Positions 36,901 through 42,944 are shown, numbered from the stretch's first letter. The stretch is DNA of 64,000 bases from Limnoperna fortunei (GCA_944474755.1 OX104112.1:66388433-66452432), one strand, 5' to 3'. Made by a program: numbers and translations. Notes: generated from the letters alone by a model not told the origin.

Positions 36901-39900
36901 CAAGACTCTGGGTAACACAAGGCAACATAAATGGACAGCCTTTGGTACAACAACGAAAGTCTGGGTACATAAGGTGACATAAATGGCCAGCCTGTGGTAT
37001 AACAATGAGGCTATGGGAAACAAAAGGGGACATAACTGGCCAGCCTGTGGTAAAACAATGAGGCTATGGGAAACAAAAGGGGACATAACTGGCCAGCCTG
37101 TGGTAAAACAATGAGATACTGGGTAACATAAGGTGATATAAATGGACAACCTTGGCAAAAGAGACTCTGGGTAACATAAGGTGATAAAAATGACCAGCCT
37201 TTGTTAAAACAACAAGACTCTGGGTAACAACAGAAGGGGACATAAATGGCCAGTATGTGGTAAAACATTAGGCTCTGGAAAACAAAAGGGGACATAACTG
37301 GCCAGCATTTGGTAAAACAATGAGGCTCTGGGTAACATAAGGACACATAACTGGCCAGCCTGTGGCAACACATTTTCTCTGGGTAACAAAAGGGGACATA
37401 ACTGGCCAGCATGTGGTAAAACAAGACTCTGGGTACCATAAGGTGATATACATGGCCAGCCTTTGGTAAAACAACAAGACTCTGGGTAACAACAGAAGGG
37501 GACATTAATGGCCAGCCTGTGGTAAAACATTATGCTCTGGGAAACAGAAGGGGAAATAACTGGACAGTCTGTTGTAAAACAATGAGGCTCTGGGAAACAG
37601 AAGGGGAAAGAACTGGCCAGCCTGTGGTATAACAAGACTCTGGGTAACATAAGGTGATATAAATGGCCAGCCTTTGGAAAAAAACAACAAGACTGGGTAA
37701 CAACAGAAGGGGACATAAATGGCCAGTCTGTGGTAAAATAATGAGGCTCTAGGTAACAAAATGGGACATAACTGGCCAGCCTGTGGTAAAACAATAAGAC
37801 TTTGGGTAAAAAAAGGGGACATAACTGTCCAGCCTGTGGTAAAACAATGAGACTTTGGGTAACAAAAGGGGACATAACTGGCTAGGGTGTGGTAAAACAT
37901 TAGGCTCTGGGAAAAAGAGGGGGACATAACTGGCAAGTCTGTTGTAAAACAATGAGGCTCTGGGAAACATAAGGGGACATAACTGGCCAGCATGTGGTAA
38001 AACAAGACTCTGGGATACATAAGGTGATATAAATGGCCAGCCTTTGGTAAAACAACAAGACTTTGGGTAACAACAGAAGGGGACATTAATGGCCAGCCTG
38101 TGATATAACAATGTTGCTCTGGGTAACAAAAGGGGACATAACTGGCCAGCCTGTGGTAAAACAATAAGACTTTGGGTAAAAAAAGGGGACATAACTGGCC
38201 AGCCTGTGGTAAAACAATGAGACTTTGGGTAACAAAAGGGGACATAACTGGCTAGGGTGTGGTTTAACAATGAGGCTCTAGATAAAATAGGGTGACATAA
38301 AAGGCCAGCTTGTGGTAAAACGATGAGATTCTAGGTAATATAAGGTGACATGAATGGCCAGCCATAAGTGTTTAAACGATGAGATCTGTGAATTGGTTAT
38401 TATGCATGGAGTATGATTTATTAAAATAACTTTCCTTTTATAAATAATCTTACATTTAGTTACTGAAGAAATATTGACCACAGAACCTACAGTCCAAACA
38501 ACCAAACAGACTATACAAGTAGAAACAATGGAACAGTCAATGCCAAAAAGTACAAATCCAACAACTGCATTAAATGTTAATCCTGAGGCTAACAAAGATA
38601 TAACCAGTTCAAAGATTGGTAAATTACCATAACAACATTCCTACAACTGACTGACAAATAGGGCAGTAGATCTATTACATTTTTTTGTGTCACTAGGATT
38701 TTTTATTTTGATTCCAACTGAACAAAATTGGTTGTGTTGAATAAATATATGCAGAATATTTTAGCATGGCTGCTTATTTTCATCATATATTCATGAAATC
38801 ATTCATTTATCCCTCATTATATACTGTTTGACATATTTGCAGACTTTAGATTACTATCAGTAAAACACATATCCCACTAAGCACTTAAAAACAGACATGC
38901 ATTCATGCCACTTAATGGCAGGTATAGAAATACCTGGACTGCTTATCCTGGAATTCACTTCATTTCTAATTTCTTGAGGAGCAGGAAGATGGAACCTTTA
39001 ACTTTTTCCCTATACTTTCAGGATGATATTGAATCTTCTACCCTTATTGCTGAAAGGGACATGTTTCTAAACGCTTGCAGATATTGAGCTTATACTGTAA
39101 ACCAATAAAATTTCGCTTGGTATAAACTTTCACGGATTTCGCGAGGATGTAACAAACGCGAAAGTTGATATCCGCAACAAAGGTTTGGAAAAACGAATGA
39201 TGAGGAATGGTGACACTACTAACGTTACGTAAAATACCAAATTTGTGTGAAAAAGTTTATTTGGACTTGCTAAACTATGATTTCACAATGACAACTTCCG
39301 GTTGATAAAACAGTTATCTTACTTAATTTAATGAAAATCTGATTATTGGTCTTTATCGTGGGAGTCCTGATTTTGACATCTGTTTTGGCACTTAAAAGGA
39401 GGAATTAATTATTTAATTATGTCTGGTGTCAAAGGATTGAACAACTTATTAGCCATTATGAAAACAACAATCACCCTGGTAACAACTATGTACACCTATT
39501 GGCATGACAGGCCATAAAAGAAAAACAGTTAATTAAAAATGTCGACTTCAAAATTATTCTATTTAATGTGTTGATTATGCAAACACATGTTAAGATCATT
39601 TGTTTTTATTTTTGTTTTCACAAATTAAATATATTTAGTAAACTCAACTAAACTACATGTACTTGTACTTGAGTTTATGTTCACGTGAATCAGTCAGCTA
39701 TAAAAATTGATCAACAACAAATAAAACAAAGGACAACAGAACGACAAATATTTATTATTTATTTTGTGCCAATTTTCTATACAAGGAACAGTACATCCGA
39801 GAATATTTATTTTTAATGATATCAATTTCGCGAAAGTTTGTATCCGCAAATCAGTCCATTGAATACAAACCACGAAAGTTTGCTTATGCGAATATTAATT

Positions 39901-40862
39901 GGTTTACAGTATCTAGTATGTGAGTTAAACATGATGAGCTACAGATCAAGCTCTAATATTGTTTTGGTCCAATGATTTTTAACTTAGTTATGGTCCTTAC
40001 ACCTTGGAAATTTGAAAAAATGTAAAATAGTTTTCCATATTTTTTTTTCTAGACAATTGCAATTGGCCAATATTTGGTATGTGGGTCAGCCATATAAGTT
40101 GCACATCCAGTTTGAATATTGTTCTGGTCCAATGATTTTTTATGAAATTATGGCCCTTGGACTTGGAAAATTGTTTTTGCTGTTAAGGAACTTAGTATTA
40201 CTTGAGAAATTCTATCTAAACTGGTTACTAGTAATTTTTTCATTTTTTTTTCTTCTTATCATTTTCTTTAATAAGTAATAAAAAAATCTTTAAGAATATT
40301 TGTATTTAAAACATTATTTTCCAATTTCATATTTATAGTTAAAACATATTTTATTCAAGAAATTGAAATGGATTGGATAGCAGGCATATGTATACTTTCA
40401 GCATAAAATAAACAGTTGCGCTCATAAATGAAATAGAGTGTCTTTTCTCCCTGTGAAATGTTGTTTTTAGAAAGACATTTTGGTGGGGTGTGGAATTTTA
40501 CATGACAAAAAGAATTAAACAAACAATGTAAACAGAAAATTAAGCATACACAAATTTTAATTAGCATCAAATGTAAAGAAAATGAACTCTGAGATCATAA
40601 CATGAAATTAATTTCCTTTACAGACTCAAGAATCTATACAAGCATTACAACAGTACAGATTGTTGGAATCGTCATAGGAATCATTGGATGTATTGTCATA
40701 GTGGCGGCCATTTTGTTTGTGATTCGATTCCTCAAACAGAAGGGAACTTATAATACAAACAGTCATAGTTTTTCTAATGCTTTGTATTTAAAGACAACAG
40801 AAACTATAAATGAAGATGATCCAAACGAGATGGGCTCTACTGTTAAAATATGTGAAACATAG
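832..40862 (+). CDS. Multi-C-type-lectin-domain transmembrane receptor (mannose-receptor-like), 5'-incomplete
   Basis: Fifteen GT-AG exons (832-870, 1190-1356, 3503-3567, 5841-5938, 8272-8418, 10617-10733, 12368-12513, 15489-15588, 18101-18133, 18212-18459, 22562-22721, 28584-28841, 34222-34401, 38460-38618, 40624-40862) join without a frame break into 717 codons ending in TAG. Counting from the ATG codon at 834, four C-type lectin domains lie at about residues 14-141, 161-290, 316-437 and 450-583. A Thr/Gln-rich stalk follows (586-648), then one hydrophobic helix (about 649-672) and a 45-residue tail. Each lectin domain shows the family's WIGL-type motif and the paired cysteines; WND occurs in domains 2 and 4. 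The family binds glycans or proteins at the surface of phagocytes and epithelia. No signal peptide is visible and the first exon seen is a linker in mid-codon, so more exons lie to the left. Ligand and cell type cannot be read from the sequence. Confidence 0.85.
1190..1356 (+). CDS. Lectin domain 1, exon a (N-terminal half)
   Basis: The acceptor is TTGTATTACAG and the donor GTGAGG. It enters in phase 1 and leaves in phase 0. It encodes YCDAEKKWLYFNDFCYF near the start and ARQQC followed by LLSVHS, which match the first cysteine, the CY(F) strand, the alpha-1 helix cysteine and the L-x-S-[IV]-x-S strand of C-type lectin folds. Confidence 0.85.
1616..2215. repeat. Dispersed 'TATACCCCC...GGGGGTATA' repeat with three internal units
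   Basis: It starts with a C-tract/G-tract hairpin (1617-1661, TATA at both ends). About 170-bp units follow, each with 'CTCCTCCTAAAC', 'GACAGATTTTGATGAAACTT' and 'CAGGGGAGATAATTGGACTT'. It ends at 'GCTCACAGTCCACACTTGT'. A shorter copy lies at 15,921-16,173. Confidence 0.7.
2436..2690. repeat. Minisatellite, about 42-bp unit, about 6 copies
   Basis: Units of the form 'AGGGTTGACAAGCTGATGTC' + 'AGCCTTGGACTCACAACC' recur with small changes. It is intronic. Confidence 0.7.
3150..3410 (-). repeat. Dispersed repeat related to 16,330-16,430 and 16,778-17,030
   Basis: Read on the - strand it carries 'AATCAACTCCTCCTACAG', 'CTTCACAGAAAGATTGCA' and 'TATTGAAGTTGTGCAC'. These recur on the + strand around 16,340 and in degenerate form around 16,780. 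It contains no coding signal. Confidence 0.55.
3503..3567 (+). CDS. Lectin domain 1, exon b (WIGL exon)
   Basis: This 65-nt exon lies between ATATTTTCAG and GTATTT. It encodes INQKSDMWIGLNSLDRYLEG, carrying the WIGL core strand of the C-type lectin fold. It leaves in phase 2 and joins the next exon to complete an Arg codon. Confidence 0.85.
3960..4928. mobile_element. DNA transposon-like element with CAGGGCTC termini
   Basis: It begins CAGGGCTCGCGTTGG and ends CCAGCGTGAGCCCTG, a 15-bp inverted repeat with two mismatches. The pentamer CTAAT abuts both ends (3955-3959 and 4929-4933). The termini look hAT-like, but the flanking match is 5 bp, not the 8 bp of hAT. Only short open frames are inside, so it is non-autonomous or decayed. 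Confidence 0.6.
4934..5840. other. Intron sequence, nothing recognised
   Basis: AT-rich unique-looking sequence before the exon at 5841. No exon, repeat array or element ends were seen. Confidence 0.5.
5841..5938 (+). CDS. Lectin domain 1, exon c (long-loop region)
   Basis: This 98-nt exon lies between TTTTTTCAG and GTAAGA. It encodes WSDYSAYDFVHWETNKP and then the third cysteine in NKCVKIVSST. The position of the sugar-specifying EPN/QPD triplet reads ETNKP, so classic calcium-dependent mannose or galactose binding is doubtful for this domain. A 35-bp minisatellite starts about 45 bases past the donor. Confidence 0.85.
5985..8010. repeat. Minisatellite, 35-bp unit, over 50 copies
   Basis: The consensus is TTCAAGTTAATATAGACAGG followed by TAACTGGTGACACTG. 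It starts about 45 bases after the donor of exon 5841-5938. Most units contain GACAG|GTAACT on the sense strand, a close match to a 5' splice site, and resemble the real junction GACAG|GTAAGA. The first part (to about 6,980) is more diverged and includes a 45-bp duplication ('GAGCTAGCTCTCTCTATGTT', 6278-6345). Confidence 0.9.
8272..8418 (+). CDS. End of lectin domain 1, Pro-rich linker, start of domain 2
   Basis: This exon lies between TTTTATTTCAG and GTAAGT. It encodes GRWHDVNC then GYICKRK, the last two cysteine strands of domain 1, with WHD in place of WND. A Pro-rich linker of about 15 residues follows (PGTPPPLPPLPGG), then CMPGFTKSTF, the opening of domain 2. Confidence 0.87.
8419..9114. 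other. Intron sequence, nothing recognised
   Basis: AT-rich sequence with no coding or repeat structure that I can support. Confidence 0.4.
9115..9397 (-). mobile_element. tRNA-headed SINE, full length, with 11-bp target duplication
   Basis: The body is 9126-9386. On the - strand it starts GGGGCCTCGG, has an A box (TTGCCGAGTGG) and a B box (GGGTTCGATTCTC), then a shared body ('GCCAGTTTTCCTACCGCAGG', 'AAATTGCTGAAAGTGGCGTT') and an AAACAAACAAAAC tail. AAGTTTTATAT flanks both ends (9115-9125, 9387-9397). Confidence 0.9.
9417..9539. mobile_element. Short palindromic MITE-like element
   Basis: GTCGATTTCACAAAAAGTCG at the left pairs with the reverse complement at the right end (9520-9539). Further paired segments run inward ('TAAGTGTAAAA', 'ATCGTAAGTG'), giving a 123-bp hairpin. 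It sits just beside the SINE at 9115-9397. Confidence 0.7.
9563..9589. repeat. AT dinucleotide microsatellite
   Basis: An uninterrupted (AT)n run. Shorter runs also occur at 35,016-35,052, 56,788-56,817 and 57,178-57,196. Confidence 0.8.
10120..10450. repeat. Degenerate short tandem repeat ('CCCATGAA-TT-GTAGTTTGCC')
   Basis: Segments of about 30-40 bases of the form 'GTTTGCC...CCCATGAATTT' recur about nine times with much divergence. It is intronic. Confidence 0.5.
10617..10733 (+). CDS. Lectin domain 2, exon a
   Basis: This 117-nt exon follows a long T-tract acceptor and ends at GTAGGT. It encodes NEKCYQLFKIKKDWNEAERT followed by CQAFG and NLVSIETELEQ, a textbook first half of a C-type lectin domain. 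It is in phase 1 at both ends. Confidence 0.87.
11290..12270. repeat. Degenerate tandem repeat, about 160-bp unit (family copy B)
   Basis: Same family and orientation as the block at 1-800, including the shared end ('ATAAAATCAGGTGAGCCATA' then 'TTGAGAGCCTCTTG'). It lies in the intron before the exon at 12368. Internal units are strongly diverged. Confidence 0.65.
12368..12513 (+). CDS. Lectin domain 2, exon b
   Basis: This 146-nt exon has acceptor GAATTTAAG and donor GTAAGT. A second AG at 12379-12380 would hit a stop at once, so 12368 is the start. It encodes EKVWMGLTDEQ, FYWTDHTDLVYTNW and HPIEPSTYS. The EPS triplet sits where EPN would be. A 55-bp minisatellite begins within ten bases of the donor. 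Confidence 0.85.
12521..15110. repeat. Minisatellite, 55-bp unit, about 46 copies with higher-order structure
   Basis: The unit is ATCAGTAATATCTTAGTGAT + ACCTACTTGTATCTTGATAC + ATACCACCAACCACC. It starts within ten bases of the donor of exon 12368-12513. Between about 13,060 and 14,100, units with CTTGATATAT and CATGAAACAT alternate, a 110-bp higher-order repeat. A few units are truncated. Confidence 0.93.
15489..15588 (+). CDS. Lectin domain 2, exon c
   Basis: This 100-nt exon lies between TTTTTGACAG and GTGAGT. It encodes EHCGDIFVS, FGQWNDERC and YYMCEGFQ, supplying the third and fourth conserved cysteines and a canonical WND motif. Confidence 0.87.
15921..16173. repeat. Dispersed 'TATACCCCC...GGGGGTATA' repeat, single-unit copy
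   Basis: Same start hairpin, body and end ('CTCACAGTCCACACTTGTAA') as the copy at 1616-2215, but only one internal unit. It lies in an intron of the lectin gene. Confidence 0.7.
16490..16777 (+). mobile_element. tRNA-headed SINE, full length, with 13-bp target duplication
   Basis: The body is 16503-16764. It starts GGGGCCTCGGTGGCCGAGTG (A box) and has GGGTTCGATTCTC (B box), the common body and an AAACAAACAA tail. ACCAAAGAGAGTG flanks it at 16490-16502 and 16765-16777. It inserted into the dispersed repeat that also occurs at 3150-3410. Confidence 0.93.
17541..17942. mobile_element. Palindromic MITE, about 400 bp, TA-flanked
   Basis: TAGTCAAAATACAATGACCT at the left is the reverse complement of AGGTCATTGTATTTTGACTA at the right, with TA outside both. 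Inner arms also pair ('GGACATTTAAATTGCAGCTA' with its complement near 17,793), so nearly the whole element folds back. Confidence 0.8.
18101..18133 (+). CDS. Candidate linker microexon between domains 2 and 3
   Basis: This 33-nt segment (IEFGKYRSFGQ) lies between TAAATTTTCAG and GTATGTG and is in phase 1 at both ends. Exon 15588 also joins 18212 in frame directly, so this is a plausible cassette exon. There is no domain match; the call rests on splice sites and phase. Confidence 0.5.
18212..18459 (+). CDS. Linker and lectin domain 3, first half
   Basis: This 248-nt exon lies between TACATTTCAG and GTATTT. A Pro/Ser linker (PSLPETPPGSS) is followed by DCPNGYTLYDAMCFKFYETP, then LTACQIDGGSLTSIHNS and LPFWIGLYRMNPE. 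Two NxS/T sequons (NTS, NKTS) suggest N-glycosylation. The exon ends in phase 0 just after the WIGL strand, so this domain has fewer introns than domains 1 and 2. Confidence 0.88.
18880..19260. repeat. Dispersed repeat starting 'ACCTGGATCAAAGGTCCAGGTGAGC'-like hairpin
   Basis: A short hairpin (ACCTGGA...TCCAGGT) leads into 'GAGCTTTTCTCATCCCTTGT' and 'GTTTGCACCCAGGGTGTTGA'. I know this type as a dispersed element start in bivalve genomes, so the call rests partly on recollection. Only one copy of the hairpin is in this window. Confidence 0.4.
19468..20312. mobile_element. Insertion inside the foldback, with hairpin and recombinase fragment
   Basis: The block is absent from the matching position of the right arm. 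It begins with a hairpin in which GAGCGAGATCAATATGAGGT... (19489-19540) pairs with 19551-19602. Next come TTTTATTACATAAT at 19617 and its reverse complement ATTATGTAATAAAA at 20299-20312, forming 14-bp inverted ends. A Crypton-like frame lies between them on the - strand. Confidence 0.6.
19705..20061 (-). pseudogene. Crypton/KIAA1958-like tyrosine recombinase N-terminal fragment
   Basis: This is a 118-codon open frame on the - strand. It contains RRFADITNLEINEIIKKRGA, a helix ending FFTKYLRE, and DPRELYSYLCKFYAAARTR. This resembles the N-terminal helical region before the catalytic domain in Crypton-type and KIAA1958/QRICH1-like proteins, which are common in molluscs. The catalytic R...HxxR...Y region is absent, so this is a fragment. 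The family call comes from recollection of sequence pattern, not a search. Confidence 0.4.
22085..22374 (+). mobile_element. tRNA-headed SINE, diverged copy
   Basis: It starts GGGGCCTCGGTGACAGGGTG, shows the B-box relic GGTTCAAGTCTC, and ends with a short internal duplication ('TACCATGATATTGCT' twice) before AAAACAAACAAAG. No clear target duplication was seen. Confidence 0.8.
22562..22721 (+). CDS. Lectin domain 3, second half
   Basis: This 160-nt exon starts after CTATTTGAAG and ends at GTAAGT. It encodes DIEYKWINRWPLVYTNWNPN, then KSCIASDSDFWTDQSC and LPYVCQINK. The EPN position reads NPN and the WND position reads WTD. Confidence 0.87.
22855..24085 (-). mobile_element. SINE copy split by a later DNA element
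   Basis: The 3' part (22855-23062) and the head (24056-24085, GTAGACGAACTACCTTAAAC) are two halves of one - strand SINE. They are separated by the TA-flanked element at 23063-24055. Read across the gap, the SINE matches the intact copies. Confidence 0.85.
23063..24055. mobile_element. TA-flanked element with CTGTGAA...TTCACAG ends
   Basis: It begins CTGTGAAAGTTCTTAAAT and ends GGAATTCACAG, with TA directly outside both ends (23061-23062 and 24056-24057). It interrupts a SINE whose halves lie on either side. The right end holds 'CCACGAAATCCACGAAAATT'. No transposase frame was seen, so it is non-autonomous. Confidence 0.75.
24090..27618. repeat. Minisatellite, 58-60-bp unit, about 60 copies with about 1.16-kb higher-order copy
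   Basis: The unit is CCATTATAACAGGATAGCCC + AGACTGATGTAACAGGTTTG + TCCTTGTATGTGTTCAGA. The stretch at 25,142-25,507 recurs almost unchanged at 26,306-26,674, so a block of about 20 units was duplicated. The array resumes at 28,371-28,440 beyond an inserted element. It is intronic. Confidence 0.93.
27621..28368. mobile_element. TA-flanked MITE with CTGTAAACCAA termini, copy 1
   Basis: Ends are CTGTAAACCAAGAAAATTTC and, at the right, AATATTAATTGGTTTACAG. TA is duplicated outside (27619-27620, 28369-28370). It lies inside a minisatellite unit: ATTATA before it continues as ACAGGATAGCCC after it, so the empty site can be reconstructed. Ends are rich in CGCGAAAGTTT motifs. Confidence 0.88.
28371..28440. 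repeat. Remainder of the 58-bp minisatellite after the inserted MITE
   Basis: ACAGGATAGCCCAGACTGAT and the following bases continue the array that stops at 27,618. Confidence 0.8.
28584..28841 (+). CDS. Linker and lectin domain 4, first half
   Basis: This 258-nt exon lies between TTTTTCTAG and GTAAGT. A Pro linker (LPPPTSEPG) is followed by HCKSDGYIHKEKCYYPF, TVARDKCSKMGLQLVSISG and KLWIGLNRLDRYAY. All first-half landmarks are present. Confidence 0.88.
29061..31257. mobile_element. Element with identical 466-bp terminal direct repeats (LTR-like, non-autonomous)
   Basis: The segments 29061-29526 and 30792-31257 have equal length and, as far as I can compare, identical sequence. Each starts AGGGGTCATTATCC and ends GGATAATGACCT, a short inverted repeat. 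CAAG lies just outside both (29057-29060, 31258-31261), fitting a 4-bp target duplication. The 1.27-kb interior has no long open frame and no clear primer-binding site or polypurine tract. The ends are not TG...CA, so the class is uncertain. Confidence 0.75.
31638..32586. mobile_element. hAT-like non-autonomous element with 8-bp target duplication
   Basis: The left end is CATGGGTCTGGAA; the right end TTCCAGACCCCTG is its reverse complement but for one base. GTGTAGAG flanks both (31630-31637, 32587-32594). An 8-bp duplication with C-A-x-G-G-G termini is the hAT pattern. The interior has 'GACCGAAAT' motifs near both ends but no transposase frame. Confidence 0.85.
32690..33020. repeat. Dispersed repeat with two about 120-bp units
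   Basis: 'AATAACTTCAGTTTAAATAA', 'AGCTTGCATAAAGACCTAGC' and 'AAAAATAGAAAAACAGTTT' occur twice in the same order, about 135 bases apart. Confidence 0.65.
33415..33815. repeat. Three degenerate tandem units of about 150 bp
   Basis: 'CACATTTTT', 'AATGGTAAATGATA', 'ATTTTGTCAGTAGCTTT' and 'TATTGTGGGATT' recur three times in order. Confidence 0.6.
34222..34401 (+). CDS. Lectin domain 4, second half
   Basis: This 180-nt exon lies between TTTGATTCCAG and GTAAGA. It encodes WTWTDNSPATFQNW, EPGEPSSQW, ELCVEMRPSGQWNDMPC and PYFCIGDK. EPG replaces EPN, while WND is intact, so this is the domain closest to a calcium-binding site. The last 25 bases plus the donor are copied five more times directly downstream (34,420-34,627), so several alternative donors are available. 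Confidence 0.88.
34376..34627. repeat. 45-bp tandem array that copies an exon end and its splice donor
   Basis: The last 25 exon bases (CCTTATTTCTGCATTGGTGA to CAAAG) plus GTAAGATAA are followed by five further copies. Each reads CCTTATTTCTRYATTGGTGA + CACAG|GTA. Donor-like GT positions fall at 34402 (exon junction), 34446, 34491, 34535, 34580 and 34623, allowing a base or so of reading error for the last four. Confidence 0.88.
34718..34812. repeat. Imperfect hairpin
   Basis: ACTTTCATTTGGCTTTGTT pairs with AACAAAGCCAAGTGAAAG across an AT-rich loop. It may be a small MITE; no target duplication was seen. Confidence 0.55.
35282..35465 (+). mobile_element. SINE lacking its tRNA head, with 14-bp target duplication
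   Basis: The body (35296-35451) starts GGGGCAATTGACAAGGATTG, so the tRNA-like half is missing. The rest matches the other copies. ACACATTGTTTATA flanks it at 35282-35295 and 35452-35465. Confidence 0.9.
35500..36005. repeat. Local duplications in the intron
   Basis: 'CTAATGGCCTTCTTCAGTGT' occurs twice (about 35,577 and 35,775) within related about 200-bp units. 'TTATCATGTTTTTATACTTA' followed by 'GCTATGTGATGGTGAGTT' occurs at about 35,883 and 35,957. Confidence 0.65.
36205..38370. repeat. Minisatellite, 53-bp unit, about 40 copies
   Basis: The unit is CTCTGGGTAACAAAAGGGGA + CATAACTGGCCAGCCTGTGG + TAAAACAATGAGG. Divergence is greatest at the left. Because 53 is not a multiple of three and the - strand unit lacks stops, open frames of up to about 250 codons run through it; these are not genes. 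It ends about 90 bases before the exon at 38460. Confidence 0.93.
38460..38618 (+). CDS. Thr/Gln-rich stalk exon
   Basis: This 159-nt exon has acceptor TACATTTAG and donor GTAAAT, phase 1 in and out. It encodes about 52 residues rich in Thr, Gln, Glu and Ser with no cysteine (for example EILTTEPTVQTTKQ). It is a likely O-glycosylated stalk between lectin domain 4 and the membrane. Confidence 0.8.
39095..39909. mobile_element. TA-flanked MITE with CTGTAAACCAA termini, copy 2
   Basis: Same ends and body as 27621-28368 (CTGTAAACCAATAAAATTTC ... AATTGGTTTACAG), with TA outside (39093-39094, 39910-39911). It has extra sequence near 39,345-39,405 and its CGCG motifs are partly mutated, so it is older than copy 1. 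Confidence 0.88.
39915..40170. repeat. Two units of a dispersed repeat
   Basis: 'AATATTGTTTTGGTCCAATGATTTTT' -like and 'TTATGGTCCTTACACCTTGGAAA' -like segments occur twice about 165 bases apart, just upstream of the last coding exon of the lectin gene. Confidence 0.6.
40624..40862 (+). CDS. Transmembrane helix and cytoplasmic tail, terminal coding exon
   Basis: The acceptor is TTCCTTTACAG. It encodes ten juxtamembrane residues, a 24-residue run of Ile/Val/Gly/Ala/Leu (a single membrane helix), then a basic stop-transfer RFLKQKG and a Ser/Thr/Asn-rich tail ending KICET before TAG at 40860-40862. The tail has two tyrosines (GTYNT, ALYLKT), but neither fits a full ITAM or ITIM. Confidence 0.87.
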
Positions 40863-41424
40863 TGAGACGAAAACCCGATTGTAAAAAAAGTCTATAAAGT
40901 ACATTTGTAACAAGTTGTTTGCAGATATGCTAAACTCAAGAGGTGACTCAAGGTCGATGCTTGAACATGGCTTTTTTAACTATTACAATGCTTGTATATC
41001 ATTATTGCAGATTTTGGTATTCACTACAGATAGTATCATAAAGGGAGATAACCCAATAAATGAAACTATTAATTCAAGAATTATTTTATGCAAGACTCAA
41101 AATCAATATAGTCTTCTGTATATCTAAAAATGCAATCAGACCCGTGTTTCTGCCAGGATTAACAGTTGTAAAAACATGCACAGTTTTAGAAGACTGCTTC
41201 TTATTTGTACACATTTTGAATCGCAAGCAAAGATTGGGACAAAGGTGAATTAATGCTTGTGAAGTGTTTGTGAAAATTTTAATTTTCAAATCTTCATTGT
41301 TGTACAGTTAAAACACCTCAGATGATCATATAAACAAGTTTCCCTCATGTCACTAGATACATCTCTGTTTTTGTTCAATATTTGTGTTTAAATCGAAGCA
41401 AATAAACATTAGGCTCATATATTT
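40863..41424 (+). other. 3' untranslated region and poly(A) signal of the lectin receptor gene
   Basis: Non-coding sequence follows the stop. AATAAA occurs at 41401-41406, with further copies at 41551-41556 and 41590-41595. The first gives a 3'UTR of about 560 bases. The actual cleavage site is not visible. Confidence 0.5.
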
Positions 41425-41599
41425 GAAACAAGTTCTTTGTTCTAAAGACTTTATTTTTACTGTACACAAGTAAATTGTTCGTATTGTTCAAGTGTTTGAA
41501 CAGTGCTTAATGGATGTACTTTTAGTCTTCTGATTTTTTTTTTTATTGAAAATAAAAATATGTTTATAAGAAATTTCTTTTTTTATGAAAATAAAACAT

Positions 41600-42394
41600 T
41601 AGCAACAAAAATTATAAGACAAAGCACAGAGTATATTCTGACTAAACCTTTAAATTGATTCTTTTTGACAAATAGGCAAATTAGTCCTATTTTGACAAAA
41701 ATTATTTAAACCACTGGGCCAGTGTGAGCTAAATATTGCATAAATAACCCTGGAAGTTCTGCATAAATTATATGTAATAGTCTGGCTCTCCATCACATGT
41801 GGTATAGGTGAGCATTGACACGCTACTGCATGTATCCGATGGTTATAATTTCTATATTTGGCTAGAAGGATACGAAAAAGGGTTGGCAGTTTCTGTACGT
41901 TGTTTTTTTACTGATTAGTATCCATATTTAAGAGGAGGAACCATGTGTACAATATTTACAAAATTGCTTTCCTTGTTAATATTGCATACAGTTCTTCCTA
42001 AATATAAACCCATTATTTTCATATGTAAGTCAATGCTAATGCAAAATTTAAAAGATTAATATATAAATATGATATTTTGAAAATTTTGTATATAGAAATT
42101 CAGAATTCCTGATTAAGATGCTGAATGTTATTCTACAGGACATCATGGACCATGTGTGTAGTGGTCAATTGTGTGCTTCAAACAAAGGAAAGAAATAAAT
42201 TGAGCCTACAGAAGGCCACCACAAAACAAACATTGATGCAGAGAACAGCTAGCTGTTAGTAGTTTATTCTACAGAACAACACAGGAGAAAAAAATAGCAA
42301 AAGATGCGGGAAAACAGAAATGTACACAGAAAACCTTAGACCCCTAGTAAATAGACAAACAGCTATGATTCGTAGCAGACCAGGACTTTAAAAT
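41600..42394. other. Intergenic sequence, nothing recognised
   Basis: AT-rich sequence between the lectin gene's 3' end and the long SINE. No gene signal was seen. Confidence 0.4.
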
Positions 42395-42403
42395 GAAAGA
42401 ATA

Positions 42404-42434
<31 letters not shown>

Positions 42435-42944
42435 AATGGTGTTTAACGCCCGAGCAGCAATATTTCAGCTATATTCAGGCGATGAACATGAAATGGATGA
42501 TAAAATGAACATGAAATGATGATGAATGAAAATGGGATGGGACACAAGGAAAAATAGGGGTAACGGATTTTAGATTGCCACTGGGAAATGGGAGGATGGA
42601 TAGGGTCGGGCAATTTAGCCTCCTGTAGCGGGATCGAAATCCCTACTCATAGCGAATACTACAGCAGCGTTCTTTAACGTGCGAGGAACGTGGCATTTTT
42701 CCCAACACGGTGCACTAATATGGTTTGCGGTCAGGTTTTCCGTATTATGGCCTGACAACCCCAGCTTGCCAGGGGTACCCCATTCAACCACCTGGGGCAC
42801 ACATCCCAGTCGGTCTTTAGGCAAACCGACCTGACACGCCGGTCAGGGTACTGGGCGCTATTTAGTCGCCTTTTACGACAAGCTAGCGCGACTGCGGTCT
42901 ATTCTTTTAGCCACCCGGATCCCGCACGGGGCGAAAGAATATTT
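42395..42944 (-). mobile_element. Long SINE-like element with TTGA-repeat tail and 12-bp target duplication
   Basis: The body is 42407-42932, on the - strand. It starts CGCCCCGTGCGGGATCCGGG, then GTGGCTAAAAGAATAGACCG, and ends GGCGTTAAACACCATTAATC with a (TCAA)n tail. GAAAGAATATTT flanks it at 42395-42406 and 42933-42944. It is far more GC-rich than its surroundings. Its 3' end (GTTTAACGCC, CAGCAATATTTCAGC on the + strand) is shared with the tRNA-headed SINE family, but the head differs. Confidence 0.88.

Noticed and set aside
36195..38270. Several overlapping - strand open frames of 150-250 codons
   Set aside because: They are different frames of one 53-bp minisatellite whose unit lacks stops. 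Read-through in several frames at once is a repeat artefact, and there is no splice or domain evidence.
5985..38370. CRISPR-like arrays
   Set aside because: The repeats are contiguous units with no unique spacers, in intron-containing eukaryotic DNA.
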